Assembly (NCBI GenBank): GCA_024036415.1
Contig: JAMWET010006583.1
Location: forward strand, 240,001 to 304,000
Length of the DNA: 64,000 nt
Direction: 5' to 3'
DNA from: Prochilodus magdalenae
Lineage: Eukaryota > Chordata > Actinopteri > Characiformes > Prochilodontidae
The notes beneath the pieces were generated by a model. The model had not been told where the DNA came from. It saw only the letters and a list, made by a program, of their open reading frames with translations, and did no database searches. Positions within the stretch are counted from its first letter, which is position 1. Each line of letters begins with the position of its first letter. The position numbers and the translations under genes are program-made. Shown here one piece after another: positions 1-11,224 of this stretch.

Positions 1-263
1 GTCATATATGAGCAGTGCGAACATTGTGTAGCCACTCCCATCTGAGTCATTTACACCAAGACGTCCTAGAGTAGAATTACACTCCTCCACCTCCCCATGT
101 AGAACCAATCCCCTCCCAAAAGGGCTTTACACGGGCTACTCCAGTTCCAGTTCCAGCGGTGGGCTTAGTGCAGCTACTAAGAGCCTTTACAGAATACATA
201 CCTGACATCGATCCAGCATGGCCCATTAAGGCTTAAGCTCAAGCTGCAAGCAAAAATAAACAA

Positions 264-295
<32 letters not shown>

Positions 296-1010
296 ATATC
301 TAGGGCCGCTATAATCTTAAGGACCTATTCAGCGGAGCCTAATGAACTCGGCTCATTACGCTCAGTCAAAGGCTCTCGCGGGATTCTTATCTTAATTAAC
401 GCGTCTCGCTGAGGCCTATAGGAGTCCGGGTCCCACCGGAGCAGCTCTACGCAACATCAGACGCCGCAGAACAACAGGGGCCGCTCCAGAACCAGGTCGG
501 AATCTCCGTTACCATGGGAACAATGGCTTCTGGAGATCCCTATCAAAGACCCCCCTACGATAACCATAAATATTTACTCATTCAGTCAGACGCCCGAGCC
601 GGCAGCGCCCCTGAGCCCGAGGCTGGTGCGGAGGCACGTTAAGCTGGAGATTATCGTGCCCAGATTTGTGCTCGTGTGTGTGTGTGTGTGTTAGTGGAGG
701 CTAGCGGGAGAGTTGTGGGTGGTGGGTGGTTGGGGGGGGGGGTTACTTGGGGATTTGATGGAATGACCGAACTCAGTCGGGAAGATCTGATTTCACACAC
801 CAGAAGATGCCGATAAATGAAACTTGTGAGGCGGGAAAAGATGATTAGGAGTGCTGATTACAGCGAGAGTTATTTAATTAGGAGTTGGTCAACGCCTGTC
901 TGCCTTTCTGTAAGTGGTGGGCAAAGCCCTGTTCTAGCTGGATTAGCTATACTAGAGGAGGTCCGGTAACGTCTTGGTGAGGTTTATATAATATTTAAGT
1001 ATATATACAT
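1..1010. other. trpc4 intron 3 sequence without a recognised feature
   Basis: I see no exon or transposon here. There is an (AAAT)n microsatellite at about 264-298 and a short TG run at 673-692. The part from 300 to 660 is non-repetitive and more GC-rich than its surroundings, with several CpGs, and could be conserved noncoding DNA. Confidence 0.4.
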
Positions 1011-1014
1011 GTAA

Positions 1015-1342
1015 ACTCTGGGACCGGATTGGGCATGGACTGGACAAGGTTCTGGATGTAGCCACATCAGTGTTCAGACACTCTTACATCAAAGAACTGT
1101 CCAGTTGGTTCCAGATTTGGTGAATGCCTTCCCTGGCACAGTTCCGAGGAGAATTCCCTGTAGACTGGGATTTTATCCACTGCTGGTAGACCCGTATGAC
1201 CGTACGCTTCCATACACCTGCAGATTCAGCTACTTCCTTCACACTATGGTCTTTGGCCACGCCCACATGCAGTCCCTCCTTTTAGCCAATCATTAACATC
1301 TGCTCTGGAGCCATTTTCCACACATGGAACGAGACATACTAC
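1015..1342 (-). mobile_element. Tc1-like remnant, helix-turn-helix family, copy 1
   Basis: On the minus strand the sequence encodes GVAKDHSVKEVAESAGVWKR, then TVIRVYQQW, which resembles the N-terminal helix-turn-helix DNA-binding part of Tc1/mariner transposases. The catalytic domain is missing. Closely similar copies lie at 17700, 19430 and 57757, with diverged pieces at 29292 and 54236. They all keep the same truncated structure, so this is a short non-autonomous family. It lies in trpc4 intron 3 on the same strand as the gene. Confidence 0.7.
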
Positions 1343-1730
1343 ATGTTTTCCACAAGCATATACAACAAGGAGCACTATGAGCAACCAATACGACATGAAC
1401 CTACACCAGAAGAAGCTCATGAACACAGTAATATTTGTAGTACCATTCATTAAGGAAGGTAAAGTAATTTAATGTTGGGTTATTGTGTATTATATCATTT
1501 CAAATAGCTTAATATTTAATAATATATTTATATATTTAATATATATATTTAATCTTTAATAATAAAAAAAACATATGAACTAAAAACAGAATAGGAAGTA
1601 GGTCAGAGTTGGAGCAGACAACTTGTGTTAGTTTGGGGGGCTGTGGTTGTGATGGTCATGGGTTACGAAATTGATAAATACTAGAACTAGAAAAGAACTG
1701 GACAGAGGGCTAACGTTTCTTTGTGTAGTG

Positions 1731-1733
<3 letters not shown>

Positions 1734-1775
<42 letters not shown>

Positions 1776-1784
1776 GGAGAGAGA
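1734..1784. repeat. (GA)n microsatellite
   Basis: About 50 bases of GA dinucleotides with two interruptions lie in trpc4 intron 3. Confidence 0.95.
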
Positions 1785-1799
1785 TTTGTTAGGTGTATC

Positions 1800-2480
1800 A
1801 CTGATTTTCTATTCTATCCGATGCCAAGCAATACCAAGATAATATCTTGAGCCTGATAGCGATAATTTAGTTTAATTTCCAAAAATAAAATATTGTAAAC
1901 CTGAAACGGCTAAACTAAAATGATAAAGTCTGATGTTAATAATAAAAAAAATCCAAAATTGTTCATAGTTACTCTTTAACTTATTTTTTAATAACATCAC
2001 TTACCAAAACTCAGTTCAGTGTTCAGTAATGTTCAGATAATAAGTTCAATTCAACTATTATTCTACCTGCGGACTAAAACTTAATAACTAAATCTGCATT
2101 TATTAGATTAGGTCAAATGTACAGCAGACCTCTTGTGTTAGTTTGTGAGGGGTTGTGGGGTGGGGTGGGGTTTGGAGTCGTGATGGCCATGGTTGATATA
2201 ATCCAAAATTACTAGGACTAGAAAATAATTTTAAAAATAAATCTAAAAATCATTTTTAGATATCACTAAGCCTTAATTATAATTCATCACGACTTACTAT
2301 ACAACCAACATTTGCCAGGAATACTGATGCCAACAAATATTGCCGTTTTATTTACTATCCGGAATGACCACTCAGCCTACATGTCATTTGAATAATAATT
2401 AGTAAAGTTGATGAAGATAAAATAATTATAAACCTGAATAAAGAATGCATCGAGAAACGATTCTATCAATACTTCTTCTA
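1800..2480. other. AT-rich intron sequence, no feature
   Basis: The stretch is mostly simple AT-rich DNA. A segment at about 2110-2230 resembles 1605-1700: both share ttgtgttagttt, then a G-rich run, then a ctagaactagaaaa-like end. This suggests an old local duplication. Nothing coding is seen. Confidence 0.4.
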
Positions 2481-2483
2481 TGG

Positions 2484-2543
2484 ATAATAACATTGCTAAA
2501 TTTCCCTCTGGATCAATAAAGTATCTATCTATCTATCTATCTA
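2484..2543 (+). repeat. LINE 3' tail with (TATC)n
   Basis: The sequence aaatttccctctggatc followed by aataaagtatctatctatc is the typical 3' end of a fish non-LTR retrotransposon, with its AATAAA-like signal and tetranucleotide tail. The body is absent, as expected for 5' truncation. Related tails occur at about 7773 and, inverted, at about 52655. Confidence 0.65.
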
Positions 2544-2704
2544 GAACACCATGTGATTTAACTGGAATTAGTGCAGTATGGCGTGTAAGACAGCTGAATG
2601 GATTCATACTCACTATACGTATTAAAAGGGTCTGTAGAAATTCTCTGATATGTACATTTATTAGACGAGGATAGTCTGAGAGAGCAGAGATATACCTATA
2701 TACT

Positions 2705-2963
2705 GTATATCGTCGCTGTCCAATGAAAAACATGTATCTCCATTTTTGTTGATTTTTACTTTTATGCCTCATTTGATCACATGAGCTGCTGTTTACACTG
2801 TGTGGAAATTTCATGACAAAAGGACCAACAGAAATGACCCAAAACTGCTTGGAAAGACGTCTGGTTCCATTGACTTCCATTCAAATAAAATAAGGGTTTT
2901 GGCCTCTCCTGTAAAGTTGCCGTTTTGGAGATACCTGTTTTTCTCTGGACAGTGACGATATAC
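2705..2963. mobile_element. Foldback/MITE element family E, copy 1
   Basis: This is a 259-bp element whose two ends are inverted copies of each other. The left end begins gtatatcgtcgctgtcca and the right end, read on the other strand, begins gtatatcgtcactgtcca. The similarity extends about 40 bases inward with few mismatches. There is no coding capacity. Other copies lie at 8085, 34558, 45595 and 59606. Long terminal inverted repeats, small constant size and no reading frame are what is expected of a MITE. Confidence 0.75.
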
Positions 2964-3043
2964 GTCTGTTGTTTAAAGTGACTCAGTGATATTGTGCGTA
3001 GCGGTGATTACTATTAATATATTAATATTACTAATAATAAGGT

Positions 3044-3262
3044 GTCAGAGCGCAATGGTATTGGTAAAAGCCTCACAGCTTGTTCAGGAACCTGATGGCC
3101 TGTGGGTAGAAACTGTTCATTAGCCGGTTTGGTCTGGCCGGGATGCTGCGGTACCTCATGCCTGAGGGCAGTAAGGTGAACAGGGTGGATGCTGGGTGGG
3201 TGCTGTGTGCTTTTTTGATTGTAGATTTCAGTTTTACCTGTCCTTTTATCTTTTTCAACCCT
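3044..3262 (+). repeat. LINE-derived fragment
   Basis: The text caggaacctgatggcctg with the following cctcatgcctgagggcagta-type sequence matches, from memory, a very common 3' segment of fish non-LTR retrotransposons. The orientation is uncertain. No coding sequence remains. It lies about 0.5 kb from the LINE tail at 2484, with an E element between them. Confidence 0.5.
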
Positions 3263-4400
3263 GGCCAAAGGCACCACTGGCCTTTCCTTCCTGAGTACTA
3301 ACTGAACAAACTTCTCCAAACGTCTAGAGAAATGTAATACCGTAATGCACAGTTTATATTGAGATGTTATAATTTCACCATATTGTTTCAGAGGCATTAG
3401 ATGCTCCGAATGTCTAGTTCCTGGCACCACCCCTGTTATTTATGCTGGTTTTATATATTAGATGGATTTCAGGAGGAAACTTGTATTGGGGTAAACATTT
3501 ATACATGTACACTTTTGGAGTAAACAAATATTTTGGTCCAAATCTGATGCAGAAACTTATTTTCCAAGAACGTCAGTGGAACAATTTGCAGAAGCACTTA
3601 ACTGAATCAGTGATCCGGGGAATGAAGGGAAATGAAAAGTGTGTATGGAATAGACAGAGGGAACGAGCAAAACGAATACAGCAGCAGCTTTAGGCTGTAT
3701 ATTCATCTGCAGTGCCCTTCAGAGTAGACACGGTTGTACTGGCCCCTGTGTAGGAATGCTCATATCTCTACATCAACACAAGCAGCAAGTAAACTGAGAT
3801 GCGTCCTGCTGATGTAATACGTTACATTCCATAAACATGCTCACCGGTTTATGATGTACAAGCCATTTCTCAAGCCAGGGCTTAGCAGTTAGACAAGATA
3901 TGACACAGTGGAAGTTCTTCTGGGTGCTACGCACCTGCATCGTGTCTCATGCACAGAAAGGGGGCGACATAGATCCACCTAAGATGACAGTACTGGATTT
4001 TGTGTCATAGAGAGAGAGGGTCTGCAATCCATTGGAGCTGCGTGAGCTACAAGGTCTCTCGTGGTTAAATTATCCTAAATGACAGGTAACAAGGCCGTAG
4101 CATTTGAAATTCATAACCCTACCTGAACTGACAAAGATGTGCAGCAGGGAATCCCCAGTGGCAAGGCAGTTTAGCTCAAGACTACACTTTCTCTAGGCCT
4201 GAAAGCCCAACCACGAGCAGCCTCAGGTGAGCAACATCAAATGATACGATCAAATTAACAGTGCCCAGCTTTTTCCCTTGAAGCGGCAACAAAAGTCAAA
4301 TTTGCATTTGCGTTGGTGTCCAGGTGGCCTTTTAACCCAAATGATGTTGATCTGCTAAGACGTGCTTGGTCTCTAAAGTTAGCTTCTTTAGCTTTACTCA
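3262..4400. other. Unassigned trpc4 intron 3 sequence
   Basis: I recognise no gene, RNA or repeat family here. Small open frames are not conserved-looking. Confidence 0.4.
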
Positions 4401-4435
4401 GAAGCTATGAAGCTAGCTAACCATTAACCTCATAG

Positions 4436-4530
4436 CTACCTGTTGCATCATGCATGCCCAAATCATCACACTCTTGCCTCCAACTGGGATGATTTTGGGT
4501 AAAGTCCTTTCAAACGGACTTATTCCCAAT
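4436..4530 (-). pseudogene. Tc1/mariner transposase scrap
   Basis: The minus-strand reading ERTLPKIIPVGGKSVMIWAC resembles the GGGSVMIWGC block in the DDE domain of fish Tc1 transposases. Only this short piece is left, with no flanking catalytic residues in frame. Confidence 0.5.
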
Positions 4531-4889
4531 AGAAACAGAAGTGTAGACAAAATCCAGGGTTCAAAATGGCTGCTTCCAGGGCATCCGGCAATATGATACA
4601 CCTCATGATACAAGGGTCATAATTCAGTATACTGGGATATGTCCCAATATTGTAAGTAAGGCGATATACTGCTAGTTTGTAAAATTAGATTTTGGAAAAA
4701 CCAATACAGCATCATCTGTATAGGCTTGCTAATGCTAACATTAGCCTTGTGCTCTTATGCTACATGTTTGCTACTTGTCTAATGAAAGCTTTAGTCCAAG
4801 TTCTGCTAGGAAGATTCCAATGCTACGTTACTCATGGATTCATTCCTCTGGCCAATCGCAGTGCGCCACCTATCTTTAAAAGGATTTCA

Positions 4890-5420
4890 ACTCAGGCTCT
4901 TGTTCTGTTGCTTTCAGGTGCTGAGGTTTCAACGTTCTTCTTCTTCCTTCCCTCACCACTAGTTTTGTCCCAGTCCTCTTGTCCAGGGAGTAGGCTCTAC
5001 CTTGGCCGTCCATATCTGGCAGGACTTCAAGTCCTGGCCCAGAATGGCCCATACGCTAATGACTCCCTAATCCTTAAGAATTGTTATCCTTCAAATTGTA
5101 GATTAAATATGGTTTTCACTGACTTCCTGTACCTTCAAAACTCTCCTGCTTGCCTACAAAGCCAAGGAAGGACCAGTCCCTCCCTACCTTATGGCAAAGG
5201 TCAAGAGTCTATCTTTACCTCAAGCCCTTCAAGCTTCAAGGACAGCCCGGCTTGACCCGCCATCCTTCAAGGTGCATGGAGGACAAATGTCAAGACCCTT
5301 CTCTGTCCTGGAGCCCAGATGGTAGAGAGAGCTTCCACTGGCTGTCCACACAGCTGACCCTCGTGAGGTCTTCGACACAGACTGAAGGCCAAATCTTTTA
5401 GCCCTTTTTGACCAAAAGAA
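4890..5420 (+). pseudogene. LINE ORF2 C-terminal remnant (putative)
   Basis: In the frame starting near 5140, the sequence reads AYKAKEGPVPPYL ... FSVLEPRW*RELPLAVHTAD. This resembles the C-terminal end common in fish LINE proteins (GPAPSYL ... FSV-APRLWNELP). Two stop codons interrupt it. A 187-codon frame at 4692-5255 runs across the same DNA but in a different frame, so I do not regard it as a gene. Confidence 0.45.
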
Positions 5421-5679
5421 CTCAATGGATGTCGCCATCGTTGCCTTCCCTTTCCTCCAGGTGTTTATATGCATGCTGTATTCACCAAATCTGATGGAAA
5501 TCTCCATGCACACAACGAGTAACCAGATCCTAACTGATGTGCATGCCTAGAGTACCAATAGGGCATTACGTAAATCCAGTCAGTCAATATATTACCGGAG
5601 GTTTCAGTTGGGCCCCTCGGGTTTCTATCGGTTTAGACCTCACAGGAGGAAGACGCCATGTTCCTGCCAGCTTCAAGAC

Positions 5680-6109
5680 CAAAAATCATCATACCCATAC
5701 CAAAGTAGCCTCAATGACTCTCGCCAGGTTCGGCTTACACCAATCATAATGAGGCCCACTGAAAGACTGGTCTCGACTCGGAATCCTCTGGATCTATCAG
5801 TTTGCCTAATGCATGGATTCACTGAGGATGCAATATCCCGGGCAATGAACACTGTACTAAACCATCTGGAGGGCAAGAACACCTCCGGAGAGTGCTGCTC
5901 AGTGATTTCAGTTTAGCAACACGGTCATCCCCTCTAGACCTGTCTGCAAGCTTAAGGCTCTAGGACTCAGTCACAGTCTGTTAGGGCGAGTGGCCACACT
6001 CCTCCTACCCTTACTCTCAGTACAGTCTGTCCACAAGTCTGCGTCTTATCACCAGTGCTCTACACCCACGACTGCATCGCCAAGTACAAGTCCAACACCA
6101 TCAGTTTGC
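5680..6109 (+). pseudogene. LINE reverse transcriptase remnant
   Basis: The + strand reads TPIIMRPTERLVSTRN ... GFTEDAISRAMNTVLNHLEG, then after frame changes NTVIPSRPVCKLKALGLSHS and LYTHDCIAKYKSNTI. These match, in order, the fingers and palm blocks of fish LINE reverse transcriptases (the stretches around STEDAISTALHTAL and FNTIIPSRL). The sequence just before the FADD catalytic box is reached, but the box itself is lost where a family A element begins. The copy is broken by frameshifts and is antisense to trpc4 in intron 3. Confidence 0.75.
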
Positions 6110-6606
6110 TGATACGACATGTCCACTCCACTGACCATACAGGACACTCCGTAGGTGTACAGGTCCAGACTGTAGTCCATCTGTTTCTCTGTGTACTGTA
6201 TTACCCTGTTCTTCAATGGGCAGGACCCCCACAGGACCACCACAGAGCAGGTAGTATGAGGGTGGTGGATCATTCTCAGCACTGCAGTGACACTGACGTG
6301 GTGGTAGTGTGTTAGTGTGGGTGGTGCTGGTGTGTGTGGATCAGACACAGCAGTGCTGCTGGACACCTCAGTGTGACTGCTGGACTGAGAATCGTCCCCT
6401 AACCACGACTATCCGGCCTACAGAGTCCTGTGGGGTAGCATCCTGTGGGGCGCTGTCCCGAGAGCAGCAACGTTGATGAAGGACTAGAGGATGACCAACA
6501 CTGCACTGTGCAGCAGCAGATGAGCTATTGTCTCTGACTGTCCATCTACAAGGTGGACCAGCAAGGTAGGAGTGTCTAATAGAGTGGACAGTGAGTGGAC
6601 ACAGTG
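6110..6606 (+). mobile_element. Foldback family A, copy A1
   Basis: This is the fullest copy of a recurrent non-coding element. It starts near gtccactccactgaccat and ends near gagtggacagtgagtgg, which is roughly the inverse of the start seen in copy A5. Internally, ggtggatcattctcagc at about 6266 and gactgagaatcgtcc at about 6383 form an imperfect inverted pair around the centre cagcagtgctgctg. It ends about 55 bp from the exon 3 splice donor of trpc4. Other copies lie at 12738, 27868, 38741, 41560, 49722 and 61805. Confidence 0.75.
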
Positions 6607-6663
6607 GGGTCAAGGTGGACTGTGTAAGGTGTGATCGCTGGCTATACCCTGTCCAGGCCTTAC

Positions 6664-7182
6664 CTCTTTCTGGTGATACTTTATGGCCAGCTTGAGCCTG
6701 GCCAGGTCGTTGTTGTTCTCATCCTCCAGGGGACTTATATCATCTTTGTAGTTCAGGATCAGCTCCAGCTCTCTTGAGCTGCGTGTCTGATCCAGCAAGT
6801 TCTTGGCGAATTGCTTGCACTGGTGGGACAGCTCCTCGTACTCGGACTTGAACTCGTTCTCCACCTTGCTGAGCTCCTGCAGCTCCCAGCTGAGGCGGAA
6901 GGCTGTGAGGAAGGGGTCCTCGCTGGACAGCGCGATGAGCGAGGGGCTGGACAGAGCACGGTAGATGTTGAGACGCGAGCGAGAGTGCCTGAGGCTATCC
7001 GTGTCCGAGCTGGACACGCACTCCACACAGTTGCAGCGGACCTCGTGCGGCTGGGGTATGGATACACCTTTCTGGACCAGCAGCTTGATGATCTCGTAGT
7101 TGTTGGTATGAGCAGCTAAGATGATGGGGGTTATGTCAGGGGTGAAATCAGAGAACTGCTTGTCCAGCAGGATCGGAGGGAC
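6664..7182 (-). CDS. trpc4: trpc4 exon 3 (residues 127-299, partial gene)
   Basis: This internal exon is 519 bp (173 codons) with phase 0 at both ends. The acceptor reads CCCCTAG|GTC before 7182, and the donor reads AAAGAG|GTAAGG after 6664. The product runs from [20 protein letters not shown] (end of the ankyrin repeats) through [10 protein letters not shown] to [14 protein letters not shown]. His172, Cys176, Cys178 and Cys181 are all present. They match the zinc-binding HCCC site known from TRPC4/TRPC5 structures, at the same numbering as human TRPC4. The blocks [20 protein letters not shown] and [20 protein letters not shown] belong to the linker-helix region that precedes the membrane domain. 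Family members next read FVAQPNC, but no such sequence occurs between here and position 1. The pore domain is therefore outside the window. The coding sequence looks intact. Confidence 0.96.
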
Positions 7183-7351
7183 CTAGGGGAAAGATAAGGC
7201 AAAACAGGTGTTTATGAGGTCAAGGAGCAGAATTTCAAGACAGCTAGTTAGTCAGCTTGGCAGGAGGGTAGTTAGCTAGTGCGATATGAAAACTTACTAC
7301 TGTAATAATACGTATCAAGCTTTTGGTTAGCATTGCAGGATCTCCATTTAA

Positions 7352-7680
7352 TGTTGCACTGAAAAAAAAAAATAGATCAATCTGTCTGTTTGATGTATCT
7401 TATAGGCTTAGATAGCTGTAGGCTAATTATAATATAATAATTTCACTTATTCATGGACAATTTCACTTGTCTGAAGTGATTTTAATAAGCCAGAATATTT
7501 CACTGTATATACAAAACACTGTATATTTTTTGTTATTGTAAAAAACATGCTGAAATATCTACCAATATAGTAAACAAATTTCATGTACTAAAATTACTTA
7601 AAGTAAAAGATGACTGGAAATTAGGCTGAATAATCTTAACATGAGCTTATGACAATATCTAAATAAGAAATTTGAGGTTA
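7352..7680. mobile_element. Foldback family C copy in trpc4 intron 2
   Basis: This is a diverged palindromic element. The left half has aagtgattttaataagcc and the right half the inverse, aaaattacttaaagtaaaa. Family C is recognised by gatcttggcaagtaaaatga at the ends and taagtgattttagtaagc inward. The copy begins about 170 bp upstream (intron side) of exon 3. Confidence 0.55.
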
Positions 7681-7772
7681 TATCGCCATACGCAAGTGTC
7701 AAATATGTACATATATGAGACTTTCGTGTATGAACGATATGCCCATATATATTATTTAAATATATATACATT

Positions 7773-7812
7773 TATATCAGGATCAATAAAGTATATATCT
7801 CTATCTATCTAT
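7773..7812 (+). repeat. LINE tail fragment with (TATC)n
   Basis: The sequence aggatcaataaagtatatat followed by ctatctatct repeats the LINE tail motif seen at 2484. Confidence 0.45.
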
Positions 7813-7854
7813 TTGTATGTGTATGTATATATGTATACATATATACACACACAC

Positions 7855-7958
<104 letters not shown>

Positions 7959-8084
7959 ATATATTAGACAACATATTTAACCTATTAGAAACTTGAACAA
8001 TTTCATATATGTCTGCCCCATATTAATATGTATGCTCATGTATGAGTATATCATATATCATATATCTATAAAAGTCATTTTTTT

Positions 8085-8327
8085 GTATATGAAATGAAAA
8101 CAGCTATCTCCAAAACGGTGACTTTACAGGAGGGGCCAAAAACCAATTTTAATTTGAATGGAGGTCAATGGAACCAGACGTCTTCCAAAGCATTTTTAGC
8201 CCATTTTTATTGTTTCATTCTTCATGAAATCTTCACACAGTGTAAACAGCAGCTCATGTGATCAAATCAATCAAAAAATCAACAAAAACTGAGATACACG
8301 TTTTTCTTTGGAGATTGGTGATATGTA
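8085..8327. mobile_element. Foldback/MITE family E, copy 2 (inverted)
   Basis: This is the reverse orientation of the element at 2705. It carries ctatctccaaaacggtgact, ggtcaatggaaccagacgtc and, at the right end, gagatacacgtttttcttt. The outermost left terminus is eroded. Confidence 0.75.
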
Positions 8328-8329
8328 TA

Positions 8330-9300
8330 TGTTTATGTACATATACAGTACTTCCAACCCAAATGCTGTGTATAGACACACACATTACACATCTACAACA
8401 TAGACATATATGTTTGAAATACATAAGGAAAACATATCATTAATATTCTGCGTATATGTATTGTTTTAATAAACTTGCATATATTCATTAATTATATGGC
8501 TAACATATGGATACAGCATATAATACCTTATAAAAATGAAACGTATAGATATTTTCAACATATGTACATATACACATTTTATTATGGGATTTTTATATAT
8601 TTTATGAACCTATATCCACATATATCCAGAGGATGCATGCGTGTATGTGAAAATATTAAATCGCCTTATGGGTAACATACATATGGAAACCCCACTCTTG
8701 CTATAGGGGGAATAAGTCATATATCCTATATAATATATAGTATATGTAGTATGTAGAGTGATGTTTAATATGAGAAATCAGATTTTATTTTTATTTGTAA
8801 AGATTTAATTTCCAGCAGGGTGGTATATGTTGGTAATACTGGTCTGTTGCTGGTTCAGCTGGTCACCCCATCATGATCACGATGGTACACCAGCATCAAA
8901 ACACAAAACCAGAAAATGCCAGATAATGCAGCTCCACTATGACTTTCACAAACATGTAACCAAAGGTATTGCATATTGCCTCTATTTTCCTGATACACGA
9001 TTTTCAGAGAGAATATGGGCGCAGACCGTTTACCGCCATTGCGGCTTCTCAAAAGGTCAAATTGTATATGATGCTGAACTGTGCAAAAGTCAGAGAACGT
9101 GTTTTATTCATTGAATTTTCAGTCAAAATGGTCAAAAAGTACAACCTCTGTGGATCTTAAAAGCTGAAATAAATATTTGAATCTGAATTGTGTATATTTT
9201 AATCATACTTATGGGACATTTAATAAACATGAAATATTTACTTGCATAATTCATAAATTAGAATTTTAACTATGCTTTTTTGTGTTTTGAATATGTGAGG
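8330..9300. other. AT-rich intron 2 sequence, no feature
   Basis: Apart from low-complexity ATAT sequence I see no gene or known repeat. Confidence 0.4.
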
Positions 9301-9304
9301 TGCG

Positions 9305-9490
9305 AAAATATGCTATTAAAAATCAGTTTTTCAAAATTAAAAATTACAATTTTAAAAAATTAAAATTAAATTAAAAAAAATAATAAAATTAAGATTTAAA
9401 ATATGCTATTAAAAATCAGTTTTTCAAAATTAAAAATTACAATTTTAAAAAATTTAAATTAGATTAAAAAAAATAATAAAATTAAGATTT
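9305..9490. repeat. 93-bp tandem duplication
   Basis: Two nearly identical adjacent copies start at about 9305 and 9398 (aaaatatgctattaaaaatc). The few differences are in A-runs, so the duplication looks recent. Confidence 0.9.
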
Positions 9491-9771
9491 AAAAAAAACG
9501 GAACAAGGATTCAAATTTCTTCTATAAGCTTCTATTAAAAACAGCAAATTTCACCACCTCGTGAGTTCAAAACACAAGAATGTTAAAATTCCAACTTTTG
9601 AATTACACATTAAGTTTCTTAAGTGACCATTATTATAGTCCTAATATACAAAATTCAGATAAAAAAATTATGTCAGCTTTTAAGCTACCTACCAAGCTTT
9701 ATATTTCAGAGATATTTCAGAGGGTAGATACATTATTATCAACATTATCAAAAGTAAATTCTCGGAAGCCA

Positions 9772-10258
9772 CATTCTCTCACTATGTAGACAGATAATTT
9801 GGCTTGTTTCCAGCACATTCCTTAACATATGTGTCGGGTCATCTCAGGATACTCCAGCTCAGGACACTTCTCGTGCCGGCCACCAGAGGTCAGACTCACC
9901 GGAGTTCTGATGTCTTTGCTCCTGCTCCCTCTCACCTGAGCCTCTCCCATACCTGCCCGCTCTCACCTGAGCCCCTCCTGTACCTGCCCCCTCCCACCTG
10001 TTACCTATCCCAGCTCATTATCCCTCTCTTTAAAAAGCGTTCCCTTTGGGTATGTGTTTGTGGAGCATTAACCACCGGAGTGTCCCTCGTTATAATAAGT
10101 AAACTGCTCTGCTGAGACATTGAGACGAATTGGCTCACTAAAATCACTTAAAACAAGTAATAAGGTCTGGAAGTGAGTTAAATAATCATGTGACAAACCT
10201 AAAACAATCTTAAAATGAGAAATATATGTCCATTAGACATAAGATGATTTTACTTACT
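9772..10258. mobile_element. Foldback family C copy split by an insertion
   Basis: The left piece (tctcactatgtagacagat, ttggcttgtttccagcac) ends near 9830. The right piece (aaaatcacttaaaacaagta, acaatcttaaaatgagaa) resumes near 10118. The DNA between is an unrelated LTR-like insertion. Confidence 0.55.
9832..10117 (+). mobile_element. Solo-LTR-like insertion
   Basis: The segment begins TGTCGGG and is C/T-rich on this strand (ctcacctgagcctctccc repeated in variant form). It has a tttaaaaagcg box and interrupts a family C element. Its composition and start resemble the LTR-like elements elsewhere in the window. No target duplication could be read with certainty. Confidence 0.4.
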
Positions 10259-10689
10259 AATTTTTCATGGTGTTGTTGATGTGAGGAAGTATTTGAATAT
10301 AATATAACAGATTGGCTGTAGTCGTTAATGAGATTCATTCAGTGTGAATATTGTAAGTCATTAAATGCTTTGTACCCATATGGTACACATCACCACAGCA
10401 TGAACAACGCTAGAAATTACCATAAGCGATGACATCATCAAACTCCATCAAAACAGCTTTTCACCCTAGTAGAACCTACTTTTCTGCAACTCATAACATC
10501 AACACATCACGTCTGAGAAACCTGCTATTGAGTAGCAACATCCAATTATCAATAACACAAACTAATGGAGGCTCAGTAGAACGGAACCGCCATGTTGGGT
10601 TTTAATCGCCACTGATTTTACATCTGGAGGTCAGAAGCAAAATCCATTGGTCAAGCTATACGGTGTAGTTGTATTCACCTAGCCAGTAA

Positions 10690-11195
10690 TCTTTATATGA
10701 TTTATGTGATTATTTAACTTACATGCAGGTTTTTGCTTCTTTATTTAAGTGATTTTAATAAACCAAACTGTCTCACTTTGATGATTTTACTAATTGTAAG
10801 AAAGGTGCTGGAAACAAGCCAAATGATCTGCCTATATAGTGAGAAAAACTGTCTTATTAAAATCACTTAAAAGAAGTAAAAACTGCCTGTAAATAAGTTA
10901 AAAAATCCTAAAACTAGCTCACAACAATCTTAAAATGAGAATTGTAGGATAGATCAACTAGATATGATATAATATAACTTACTTTTACAAGATCTCACGT
11001 GACAATACGTGCCAATATGAAAAATATCAAAATATGGAAAACTTGCCTTAGTAAAATCACTTAAACCAAGGAAAATGGGAAATGAAGTAAATAAACTTAA
11101 TTGGCTTATAACAATCTTAGAATTAGAATTTTAGGATATCTGAAGCAGGTATAAGATCAATTAACTGGCCAAGATCTAATTTTTTGCAGTGAAAA
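10690..11195. mobile_element. Foldback family C, adjacent copies
   Basis: A nearly complete palindrome lies at 10690-10990 (ttaagtgattttaataaacc, then ggaaacaagccaaatgatct, then ttaaaatcacttaaaagaag). A half copy follows at about 11000-11195, ending ggccaagatctaattttttg cagtg. Confidence 0.6.
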
Positions 11196-11224
11196 TAACC
11201 AGCGCCCGCATTAAGCTAGCTAAG

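Noticed and set aside
4692..5255. 187-codon open frame with a hydrophobic start
   Set aside because: The LINE-like reading of the same DNA is in another frame. This frame has no recognisable domain or conserved motif.
1..6600. Further trpc4 exons downstream of exon 3
   Set aside because: The next expected protein block (FVAQPNC and the membrane segments) is not encoded in any frame here, so those exons must lie outside the window.
6759..7119. Open frames on both strands overlapping trpc4 exon 3
   Set aside because: They are shadows of the strongly conserved TRPC4 frame.
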